Positions 1-5,534 of a stretch of DNA of 5,613 nucleotides are shown piece by piece. This stretch comes from Candidatus Izemoplasma sp. Its GTDB lineage: Bacteria > Bacillota_I > Bacilli_A > Izemoplasmatales > Izemoplasmataceae. Position numbers and translations under genes: made by a program. How positions within the stretch are numbered: position 1 is the stretch's first letter; each line of letters opens with the position of its first letter. Location of the stretch: contig SLFZ01000084.1 in assembly GCA_007123975.1 (NCBI GenBank), positions 1 to 5,613 on the forward strand, written 5' to 3'. Below the pieces are notes generated by a model. The model was given only the letters and a program-made list of their open reading frames with translations, did not search any database and was not told the DNA's origin.

Positions 1-1
1 A

Positions 2-421
2 GACGTTGTCATCGTGCCGATTCTCCGTGCCGGCCTCGGCATGGTTGACGGCATTCACATGATGATTCCGACCGCGAAAATCGGCCACATCGGTTTGTAT
101 CGCGACGAAGAAACCTTAACGCCACACAGCTACTACGTCAAGTTTCCCAAGGAAATAGCGAGCGCGACCGTGCTGCTTGTCGACCCAATGCTCGCCACCG
201 GCGGCAGTGTTCTCGCAGCCATCGACGCGCTTAAGAAAGCGGGCGCAAAAGACATACGTTTCGTCGGCCTTGTCGGGTGTCCAGAAGGCGTCGAGGTGCT
301 TGAAAAAGCTTACCCCGATGTCGATATATACCTTGCGGCCATGGATGAAAAACTCAACGAAAAAGCCTACATCGTACCGGGTCTCGGCGACGCTGGAGAC
401 CGGTTGTTCGGAACAAAATAG
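2..421 (+). CDS. upp: Uracil phosphoribosyltransferase, C-terminal part (5' end outside window)
   Basis: This is the pyrimidine salvage enzyme that converts uracil and PRPP to UMP and diphosphate in the cytoplasm. The open frame enters from the left edge and gives 139 residues, about two thirds of the usual 209 or so. Visible family motifs are PILRAGLGMVDG near the left edge, the PRPP-binding loop DPMLATGGS (bases about 182-208), and the C-terminal uracil-site region PGLGDAGDRLFGTK that ends the protein. A GTG at position 14 lies inside the conserved core and is not a real start. The TAG stop at 419-421 shares its G with the GTG of the next gene. The placement immediately before the ATP synthase genes resembles the upp-atp arrangement of Bacillus. 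No internal damage is seen, and the identification is secure. Confidence 0.96.
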   Translation, partial: DVVIVPILRAGLGMVDGIHMMIPTAKIGHIGLYRDEETLTPHSYYVKFPKEIASATVLLVDPMLATGGSVLAAIDALKKAGAKDIRFVGLVGCPEGVEVLEKAYPDVDIYLAAMDEKLNEKAYIVPGLGDAGDRLFGTK

Positions 422-645
422 TGGACGATAAACGGTTCTTGCTCAAGCTGCTTGCCATCACAACAAGTTTCTTGTACGAAGCCATCGCAGCGATTGGCGT
501 CGGTTTTCTGATGGGATGGGGCATCGACCGTTTGGTGGGCCTTGAACGCGTGTTTGTGATTGTGTTCATGGTGCTTGGAGCCATTGCGGCAGTGCGCAAC
601 TTTATGGTGCGTGTGTACCGCATAGGAGTGGACAAAGATGACTGA
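421..645 (+). CDS. atpZ: AtpZ/AtpI-family small membrane protein (ATPase gene 1 type)
   Basis: A 74-residue protein with two predicted membrane helices (about residues 13-35 and 43-61) and a short charged C-terminus. The segment GVGFLMGWGIDRLVG followed by a hydrophobic helix ending in AAVRN matches the pattern of the AtpZ/AtpI family (ATPase_gene1): a glycine-rich first helix, a G-x-x-x-D turn, then a second helix. Family members sit at the head of atp operons. In alkaliphilic Bacillus, AtpZ and AtpI were proposed to act together in Mg2+/Ca2+ uptake, so the role here is inferred. The start is GTG at 421, overlapping the upp stop by one base. No in-frame ATG/GTG/TTG lies just upstream and there is no good ribosome binding site, so translation probably depends on ribosomes finishing upp. 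The TGA stop overlaps the atpI start by 8 bases. The product is fairly sure; the symbol is less so because naming varies. Confidence 0.82.
   Translation: MDDKRFLLKLLAITTSFLYEAIAAIGVGFLMGWGIDRLVGLERVFVIVFMVLGAIAAVRNFMVRVYRIGVDKDD
624..628 (+). promoter_or_regulatory. Ribosome binding site of atpI
   Basis: AGGAG lies inside the 3' end of the atpZ-like gene and ends 9 bases before the ATG at 638. It supports the 638 start of atpI, which lies within the upstream coding sequence. Confidence 0.7.
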
Positions 646-1033
646 AAAAGTGTTCTTACAAACGTTCTTTTACGCCTTCATCACCACGCTTGTTTTAAGC
701 GGGCTTTTTTGGTTAATCATGGACCTTGATCGTGCCATCGCCTATGCGCTTGGTGGCCTTGCGGTCATCATGATGATGAGCCACAACTACAAAACCACCA
801 TGAAAACGGCGCATAAAGATCCTGAATCTCTCAAACGCCGGGCGATGCAAAATTACGCCCTGCGTTTTGTGTTTTACGCCATCATCGCCGCGGCGGTTTA
901 CTTCCGTCGTGAAGACATCATCGACATGGTGCTTGCCTTCTTGGGCATTTCCACGTTTAAGTTCGTGATGATGATCAATTTCTTCGTGCACCGCCGTGTT
1001 TTGGATGATGAAGGAGGGAACCATGATGCTTGA
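638..1033 (+). CDS. atpI: ATP synthase subunit I (AtpI), accessory membrane protein
   Basis: A 131-residue membrane protein with four predicted helices at about residues 10-28, 31-50, 72-90 and 97-117. A basic loop between helices 2 and 3 contains KDPESLKRR, and the tail is charged. Position between the AtpZ-like gene and atpB, size and topology are those of AtpI, a non-stoichiometric factor known from Propionigenium and Bacillus to help assemble the c-ring and linked with Mg2+ handling. Sequence conservation in this family is low, so the call rests mainly on context and topology. The start overlaps the upstream gene by 8 bases and has an AGGAG site. The 3' end overlaps atpB by 11 bases, and the atpB ribosome binding site lies within the last codons of atpI. 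All of this fits coupled, low-level translation of an assembly factor. Confidence 0.85.
   Translation: MTEKVFLQTFFYAFITTLVLSGLFWLIMDLDRAIAYALGGLAVIMMMSHNYKTTMKTAHKDPESLKRRAMQNYALRFVFYAIIAAAVYFRREDIIDMVLAFLGISTFKFVMMINFFVHRRVLDDEGGNHDA
1011..1017 (+). promoter_or_regulatory. Ribosome binding site of atpB
   Basis: AAGGAGG lies within the end of atpI. It ends 5 bases before ATG 1023 and 8 bases before ATG 1026. It rules out the earlier in-frame ATG at 996, which has no such site, but does not decide between the tandem ATG codons. Confidence 0.85.
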
Positions 1034-1745
1034 TTTTTACGCCGACTTATCGCCGAACTTAAAGGCATCCCTAATCGTCATCGTCGCGTTATCCATCTTG
1101 AGCATCGTGATTGGTCGCAAAGTTGCCAAACTCAACCCCAAAGACACCCCCAAAGGCCTTGTCTTTATCGCCGTGTTATTGGTTGAGATGCTCAACGATT
1201 TCATCAAGGAGTTTTACGGCAAACGTTGGAAAACCTTCACGCCGATTCTCGTGGCCGTATTGCTTTACTTGGTGTTTGCGAACACCTCAGCGCTTTTCGG
1301 CCTTGCCAATCCACTCGCCAACATCACGATTGCCTTGTCGTTTAGCTTGTTTGCGTTTTTAACGATTCAACTCGGTGGGCTTTATATCCGCAAACCAAAA
1401 AATCGCATCAAAGACCTTGCCACCCCGAACGTGCTTCTGATGCCCCTCAACGTCATCAGCGAGATTTCCACCCCGCTTGCCATGGGCCTTCGTCTGTTTG
1501 GTAACCTGCTCAGCGGAAGCGTCATGGCCGTGGTTGTCTTTAACCTCTTGCACATTTTAGGGGATGCGCTTGGCACCGTTGGCGCGGTGCTCAGCACCGC
1601 CGGAAACATCTCCATCGCTGCGCTTTTCTTGCATCCGATTTTTAACATCGGATTCGGCATTGTGCAAGCGTTTGTTTACTTTATGTTGCTAACCATTTTC
1701 TTGTCCATGGCCATCGAGGAACCCGACATGGCCACCGATGAGTAA
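1023..1745 (+). CDS. atpB: ATP synthase Fo subunit a
   Basis: Subunit a is the membrane stator channel that provides the two ion half-channels beside the c-ring. The protein has 240 residues from ATG 1023 (239 if the adjacent ATG 1026 is used). Helices are predicted near residues 12-31, 75-92, 97-120, 138-175 (broken) and 195-230. The signature PLNVISE...LAMGLRLFGN contains the essential arginine Arg157 (E. coli Arg210), with Asn161 after it. Gln215 in the last helix matches E. coli Gln252, and the C-terminus LSMAIEE is typical. Ser166 occupies the place of E. coli Glu219 and Asn208 that of His245, so two half-channel polar residues differ. Glu147, ten residues before the arginine, matches the Firmicutes-style acidic position. 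An upstream in-frame ATG at 996 is rejected because the ribosome binding site lies after it. The gene overlaps atpI by 11 bases; a 40-base gap leads to atpE. Confidence 0.97.
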   Translation: MMLDFYADLSPNLKASLIVIVALSILSIVIGRKVAKLNPKDTPKGLVFIAVLLVEMLNDFIKEFYGKRWKTFTPILVAVLLYLVFANTSALFGLANPLANITIALSFSLFAFLTIQLGGLYIRKPKNRIKDLATPNVLLMPLNVISEISTPLAMGLRLFGNLLSGSVMAVVVFNLLHILGDALGTVGAVLSTAGNISIAALFLHPIFNIGFGIVQAFVYFMLLTIFLSMAIEEPDMATDE

Positions 1746-1771
1746 TTGATGGGATAGATACTTACAACCTT

Positions 1772-1778
1772 AAGGAGG
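1772..1778 (+). promoter_or_regulatory. Strong ribosome binding site of atpE
   Basis: AAGGAGG lies 7 bases before ATG 1786, in the longest gap of the window (1746-1785). Subunit c is needed in many copies per complex, and a strong, separate initiation region before atpE is common in atp operons. The rest of the gap is AT-rich and unstructured apart from a weak 4-bp CTTA/TAAG pairing. Confidence 0.85.
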
Positions 1779-1785
1779 AATAAGC

Positions 1786-2052
1786 ATGTTATCAACTCTA
1801 TTTTTGGCCACCGCCGATTACAACGAATTCTTCGTTAACGGCATGGCACTGCTTGGTGCAGGCATCGCAATGATCGCCGGTATCGGCCCTGGTATTGGAC
1901 AAGGATTCGCCGCCGGTAAAGCGGTTGAAGCCGTCGGACGTCAACCCGAAGCCATTGGTAAAATCACCACAACGATGCTCGTTGGCCAAGCGATGGCCGA
2001 GACCACCGGTCTTTACGCGTTGATTATTGCTTTTGTCTTGATTTTTACGTAA
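1786..2052 (+). CDS. atpE: ATP synthase Fo subunit c, with Na+-binding type ion site
   Basis: This is the proteolipid that forms the rotor ring. It has 88 residues and is a helical hairpin: helix 1 at about 15-42 is glycine-rich (GAGIAMIAGIGPGIGQG), the polar loop carries the conserved GRQPEA at 51-56, and helix 2 at about 62-87 carries the ion-binding carboxylate Glu72. The residues around the site are Pro35, Gln39, Glu72, Thr73, Thr74 and Tyr77. They correspond to Pro28, Gln32, Glu65, Ser66, Thr67 and Tyr70 of the Na+-binding c subunit of Ilyobacter tartaricus, with Thr in place of Ser66 as reported for Acetobacterium woodii. From this I infer Na+ rather than H+ coupling. The N-terminus is a little longer than in Ilyobacter, by about seven residues, and the C-terminus stops right after helix 2. 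The start has a strong ribosome binding site. A 24-base gap follows before atpF. Confidence 0.97.
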   Translation: MLSTLFLATADYNEFFVNGMALLGAGIAMIAGIGPGIGQGFAAGKAVEAVGRQPEAIGKITTTMLVGQAMAETTGLYALIIAFVLIFT

Positions 2053-2064
2053 TACACACGGATT

Positions 2065-2069
2065 GGAGG
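2065..2069 (+). promoter_or_regulatory. Ribosome binding site of atpF
   Basis: GGAGG lies 7 bases before ATG 2077 in the short atpE-atpF gap and fixes that start. Confidence 0.75.
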
Positions 2070-2076
2070 CAACACC

Positions 2077-2604
2077 ATGCAAAGATTAGCCGATGCCATC
2101 CAGCGGCTGGTCGACACCGCCCTCGGCGCCGATGCGCTTGAGCTCTTTATTCAGCTTGCCGCCACCGTCGTGTTGGTCATCATCGTCAAGGTGTTTTTCT
2201 GGGAGAAAGTCACGAACTTCATTGAAGCTCGACGTGAACTGATGGACCAAGAACTCACCGAAGCGATGGAACAAAACGAAGAGGCCAAAGCGCTGAAAGA
2301 AGAAGCGGAGTCCAGCTTCGAGCGCGTCAAAGAAGAAGCGCGAACGCTGCTTGAAGAAGCGAAATCGCGCGGTGAAGACACCCGCCGCACCATCATCGCC
2401 AAAGCCAAAGACGAGGCCGCCAACATCAAGAAAGACGCCCAAAAAGACCTCGCCCAAGAAATCGATGTGGCCCGCAGCCAACTGCGTGGCGAAATCGTCG
2501 ATATTGCGATGTTGCTTGCGGAGAAAGTCATCACCAAAAAAATCGACCAAGCCACCTACGAACGCTTGTTAGACGACGCCATCGAGACGGTGCGTAAGTC
2601 ATGA
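2077..2604 (+). CDS. atpF: ATP synthase Fo subunit b
   Basis: Subunit b dimerises to form the peripheral stalk that holds alpha3beta3 and delta against rotation. The 175 residues comprise a short amphipathic lead (1-20), one membrane helix at about 22-42 ending in FFWEK, the conserved basic ARREL at 51-55, a long charged helix rich in EEA/KEEA repeats (about 56-135), and a C-terminal part (about 136-175) that would contact delta and F1. Length is close to the usual 155-175. The N-terminal lead of about 20 residues before the membrane helix is somewhat longer than in E. coli b and resembles Gram-positive b subunits. The TGA stop overlaps the atpH ATG (ATGA at 2601-2604). There is only one b gene and no b' paralogue, so a homodimer is expected. 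Confidence 0.95.
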   Translation: MQRLADAIQRLVDTALGADALELFIQLAATVVLVIIVKVFFWEKVTNFIEARRELMDQELTEAMEQNEEAKALKEEAESSFERVKEEARTLLEEAKSRGEDTRRTIIAKAKDEAANIKKDAQKDLAQEIDVARSQLRGEIVDIAMLLAEKVITKKIDQATYERLLDDAIETVRKS

Positions 2605-3116
2605 GCGCGATCAGCGAACAATATGCCGTCGCGCTTTTTGAGCTTGCGCAAGAAACCGATGCATTGGATGACGTTAAGCAAGCGTTCGACCGTTTTCTCA
2701 AGGCATTCGATGACACCTCACGGGCGTTTTTCTTAAGCCCCGCCATTACCAAAACCATCAAAAGAGAAACCCTTGACCAACTCGACACGCACCCCGCGTT
2801 TCGCGACTTTATCAAAGTCCTCATCGACAACAACCGTCTCACCATCCTTGAGGATGCCAAGCGGGCGTTCAACGGGCTTCTCGACAAACGCGACGACACC
2901 ATGCGTGTGCTAGTAAGGGTCGGAAAACCCTTGAAACGTGAGCGCATCGAAGCGCTTGAGAAAACGTACAAAGAAAAATATAAGCGCCAGGTCATTGTCG
3001 ATGTCACTGTCGACGAATCAATCGTTGGAGGCATGCGCGTCGAGTACGACGGCATGGTTTTATCCGACACCGTACAAGATAACCTCAACAAACTCAAGTC
3101 ACGACTGACGAAATAG
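2601..3116 (+). CDS. atpH: ATP synthase F1 subunit delta (OSCP family)
   Basis: Delta caps the top of F1 and joins it to the b stalk. The 171 residues are close to the usual 175-180. The N-terminal helical domain starts MSAISEQYAVALFELA, the typical opening of the family (Y-A-x-A-L-F). The C-terminal domain carries VDESIVGGMRVEYDGMVLSD at about 137-156, matching the family's D-x-x-(I/L)-x-G-G signature, followed by a final helix (NLNKLKSRL). The start overlaps the atpF stop as ATGA, and no convincing ribosome binding site precedes it, so translation is probably coupled to atpF. A 12-base gap separates its TAG stop from atpA. Delta is the least conserved F1 subunit, yet the motif and its place in the operon make the call safe. 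Confidence 0.95.
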   Translation: MSAISEQYAVALFELAQETDALDDVKQAFDRFLKAFDDTSRAFFLSPAITKTIKRETLDQLDTHPAFRDFIKVLIDNNRLTILEDAKRAFNGLLDKRDDTMRVLVRVGKPLKRERIEALEKTYKEKYKRQVIVDVTVDESIVGGMRVEYDGMVLSDTVQDNLNKLKSRLTK

Positions 3117-3118
3117 GC

Positions 3119-3124
3119 AGGTGG
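3119..3124 (+). promoter_or_regulatory. Imperfect ribosome binding site of atpA
   Basis: AGGTGG differs from AGGAGG by one base and ends only 4 bases before ATG 3129. It is the weakest of the separated sites in the window, although alpha is needed in three copies. Coupling to atpH, which ends 12 bases upstream, may compensate. Confidence 0.55.
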
Positions 3125-3128
3125 ATCC

Positions 3129-4637
3129 ATGAGTAAAATCAATCCCGTGGAAATCAGCGCTCTAATCAAAGAACAGATTAAGCGCTACCAGAAAGACATT
3201 AAAACAGAAAACGTCGGCACCGTCATCAGCGTCGGCGACGGCATCGCCCTCGTGCATGGTTTAGACAAAGCCATGAGCGGCGAACTTTTGGCGTTTCCAG
3301 ACGACGTCTACGGCATGGCACTCAACTTAGAAAAAGACAGTGTCGGCGCCATCATCCTCGACGAATCGACGGCGATTAAAGAAGGCGATGAAGTCAAAAC
3401 GACCGGCCGCATCCTCGAAGTTCCCGTCGGCGACGAACTGATCGGTCGCGCCATCAACCCACTCGGACAAGCCATCGATGGCCTTGGCGCCATCGAAACC
3501 AAGGCATTCCGTCCGCTCGAGCAAAAAGCGCAAGGCGTCATGAGCCGAAAATCGGTCGATGAACCCCTTCAAACCGGCATCAAGGTTCTCGATGCCCTCG
3601 TCCCGATTGGCCGCGGTCAACGCGAGCTAATCATCGGCGATCGCCAGACCGGAAAAACCTCGATTGCGATTGACACCATCATCAACCAAAAAGGCAAGGA
3701 CGTCATCTGCATCTACGTTGCCATCGGTCAAAAAGAATCGACGGTAGCAGGCGTCATCCAATCGCTTAAAAAACATGGCGCAATCGACCATACCATCATC
3801 GTCAGCGCAAGCGCCAGCGAACCGGCGCCGCTGCTTTACTTGGCCCCTTACGCCGGCGTCAGCATCGCCGAGAATTTCATGTTCGAAGGCAAAAGCGTCC
3901 TCGTCGTTTACGACGACCTCACCAAACACGCCATCGCTTACCGTGAGTTGAGTTTGCTGCTGCGTCGTCCACCGGGACGTGAAGCGTACCCAGGCGACGT
4001 CTTTTACCTGCATTCGCGCTTGCTTGAACGCGCCGCGAAACTCAACGACAAACTCGGTGGCGGATCGATTACCGCCTTGCCGATTATCGAAACGCAAGAA
4101 GGGGATATTTCCGCCTACATCCCGACCAACGTCATCAGCATCACCGACGGCCAAATCTTCTTGCAAAGCGATCTCTTCTACACCGGCGTACGCCCGGCAA
4201 TCAACGCCGGCTTGAGCGTCTCGCGCGTCGGTGGCGCTGCCCAAATCAAGGCGATAAAAAAGGTTTCCGGTACCTTGCGACTCGACCTTGCGAGCTACCG
4301 CGAACTCGAAGCCTTCACCCAGTTTGGCTCGGACCTCGATGAGGCAACCACGAAGAAACTCGAACGCGGGAAACGCACCGTCGAGATTCTTAAGCAAGGC
4401 CTTCACGAAACGATGGACGTTGAAAAGCAAGTCTTCAGCATCTATTCGCTTACCAAAGGCTTCCTTGACGATGTGTCAGTCGATGACATTAAACGCTTCG
4501 AAGCGGAACTGCATCAGTATCTCGATAAAGACGAGAACGGACGCCGTCTGCTTAAAGAAATCCGTGAAACGAAAGAACTTCCCGACGCCGACGACATGAA
4601 AGACGTCATCGCCGCGTTTAAGAAAACCTTTGCCTAA
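3129..4637 (+). CDS. atpA: ATP synthase F1 subunit alpha
   Basis: Alpha is the non-catalytic nucleotide-binding subunit of the alpha3beta3 hexamer. The 502 residues match the usual length of about 500-515. The N-terminal beta-barrel domain (about 1-95) includes GTVISVGDGIALVHGL at 30-45. The Walker A loop GDRQTGKT is at 170-177 and Walker B (SVLVVYDD) at 256-263. The alpha/beta signature PAINAGLSVS is at 356-365, followed by Arg366, the arginine that reaches into the catalytic site on beta (E. coli alpha Arg376). The helical C-terminal domain contains LASYRELEAFTQFGSDLD at 387-404. The Gln of the P-loop (RQTGKT) distinguishes alpha from beta, which has GGAGVGKT. No missing residues or frameshift are seen. 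The TAA stop lies within the ribosome binding site of atpG. Confidence 0.99.
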   Translation: MSKINPVEISALIKEQIKRYQKDIKTENVGTVISVGDGIALVHGLDKAMSGELLAFPDDVYGMALNLEKDSVGAIILDESTAIKEGDEVKTTGRILEVPVGDELIGRAINPLGQAIDGLGAIETKAFRPLEQKAQGVMSRKSVDEPLQTGIKVLDALVPIGRGQRELIIGDRQTGKTSIAIDTIINQKGKDVICIYVAIGQKESTVAGVIQSLKKHGAIDHTIIVSASASEPAPLLYLAPYAGVSIAENFMFEGKSVLVVYDDLTKHAIAYRELSLLLRRPPGREAYPGDVFYLHSRLLERAAKLNDKLGGGSITALPIIETQEGDISAYIPTNVISITDGQIFLQSDLFYTGVRPAINAGLSVSRVGGAAQIKAIKKVSGTLRLDLASYRELEAFTQFGSDLDEATTKKLERGKRTVEILKQGLHETMDVEKQVFSIYSLTKGFLDDVSVDDIKRFEAELHQYLDKDENGRRLLKEIRETKELPDADDMKDVIAAFKKTFA

Positions 4638-4646
4638 GGAGGTGAT
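4636..4646 (+). promoter_or_regulatory. Extended ribosome binding site of atpG overlapping the atpA stop
   Basis: AAGGAGGTGAT is a full 11-base complement of the classical 16S rRNA 3' end (AUCACCUCCUU). It begins with the last two bases of the atpA stop codon and is followed by ATG at 4650. It settles the start MASMRDIKKR for gamma. Confidence 0.85.
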
Positions 4647-4649
4647 TCG

Positions 4650-5534
4650 ATGGCTTCCATGCGCGACATCAAAAAGCGTATCACCGCAACCGATAAAACC
4701 TCGCAAATCACCAAAGCGATGTACATGGTCAGCGCCTCAAAACTCAAGCGCGCCGAACGCAACATCACCAACTTTCGACCGCTCACCAAACGCTTGACCG
4801 CTTCGCTATCTCGCGTGATGCAAAGCGATCCCGACATCGCCCACCCGATGTTTGAATCGCGCGAGGTCGACAAAACCGTCTACATTCTTGTCTCCTCGGA
4901 CCGTGGTCTCGCGGGACCGTATAACGCGAGCTTGTTTAAGGCGTTTTTGGCCTATATCAAGAAAAATCATGAATCCCATGATGAGTTCGCCGTGGCGGCG
5001 CTTGGCTACAAGGCTTACTCGTTCGCCAAACGGAAAGGCTTCACCCTCATCAATGAAAACGTCATCCAAGTTCGTGACGACGTACAGTTCCTCGATTTCC
5101 AGGAAGTCACCGATGCCTTCATTCGGGGATACTTGTCGGGTAAGTACGACAAAGTGGTCGCCTTCTACAACCACTTCGTGAATACCCTCACACAAAAAGT
5201 TGAACACCAAACGCTTTTACCACTCGATAAAAGCCCCTATGTTCAACCTGAAGAAGAATCCAACGAGCGCTACAAGCGCATGTACCATTTTGAACCGAGC
5301 GCATCCACCGTGCTCAATCAGCTGTTGCCGACGGTCGTGGTGTACGTGTTATACGGCATGATTCTAGAGGCAAAAGCGAGCGAACACGCCGCTCGGATGA
5401 CCGCGATGAAGAGCGCAACCGACAACGCAAAAGATCTGATACGCGACCTCAAACTGCGCTACAACCGCGCCCGGCAAGACGCCATCACCATTGAACTCAC
5501 CGACATCATCGGCGGCGCCGAAGCGGTGAACTAA
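4650..5534 (+). CDS. atpG: ATP synthase F1 subunit gamma
   Basis: Gamma is the central shaft that turns inside alpha3beta3 and links it to the c-ring. The 294 residues fit the usual 285-295. The N-terminal coiled-coil helix starts MASMRDIKKRI and contains ITKAMYMVSASKLKRAE at 20-36. The Rossmann-like middle domain has SSDRGLAGPYNAS at 82-94 (family D-R-G-L-x-G-x-x-N). The C-terminal helix contains EHAARMTAMKSATDNA (245-260) and ends with RQDAITIELTDIIGGAEAV, the gamma signature. The usual cysteine of the DRGLCG motif is Ala88 here, a tolerated change. An acidic and basic stretch at about 199-211 (EEESNERYKR) lies in the variable domain. There are 12 bases between its TAA stop and the atpD start, filled by the next ribosome binding site. 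Confidence 0.98.
   Translation: MASMRDIKKRITATDKTSQITKAMYMVSASKLKRAERNITNFRPLTKRLTASLSRVMQSDPDIAHPMFESREVDKTVYILVSSDRGLAGPYNASLFKAFLAYIKKNHESHDEFAVAALGYKAYSFAKRKGFTLINENVIQVRDDVQFLDFQEVTDAFIRGYLSGKYDKVVAFYNHFVNTLTQKVEHQTLLPLDKSPYVQPEEESNERYKRMYHFEPSASTVLNQLLPTVVVYVLYGMILEAKASEHAARMTAMKSATDNAKDLIRDLKLRYNRARQDAITIELTDIIGGAEAVN

Noticed and set aside
996..1022. Earlier in-frame ATG for atpB, adding nine residues
   Set aside because: The AAGGAGG site at 1011-1017 lies downstream of it, and the extra residues (MFWMMKEGT) are simply the site and atpI end read in another frame.
1746..1785. Possible terminator, promoter or hairpin between atpB and atpE
   Set aside because: Only a weak CTTA/TAAG pairing and the CCTTAAGG palindrome overlapping the ribosome binding site are present. 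There is no GC-rich stem with a T-run, and no convincing -35/-10 pair.
2290..2365. Repeated GAAGAAGCG units in atpF as a DNA repeat
   Set aside because: They encode EEA/KEEA steps of the charged stalk helix at irregular spacing, which explains the repeats through protein structure.
2531..3169. Open frame on the - strand across atpF, atpH and the atpA start (212 codons)
   Set aside because: It is Ser/Arg-rich low-quality translation antisense to three well-supported genes, with no family motif.
3627..4430. Long open frame on the - strand opposite atpA (267 codons)
   Set aside because: It lies fully antisense to the conserved core of alpha, shows no recognisable domain, and has no ribosome binding site that I could identify. 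Such frames arise from the codon bias of the + strand gene.
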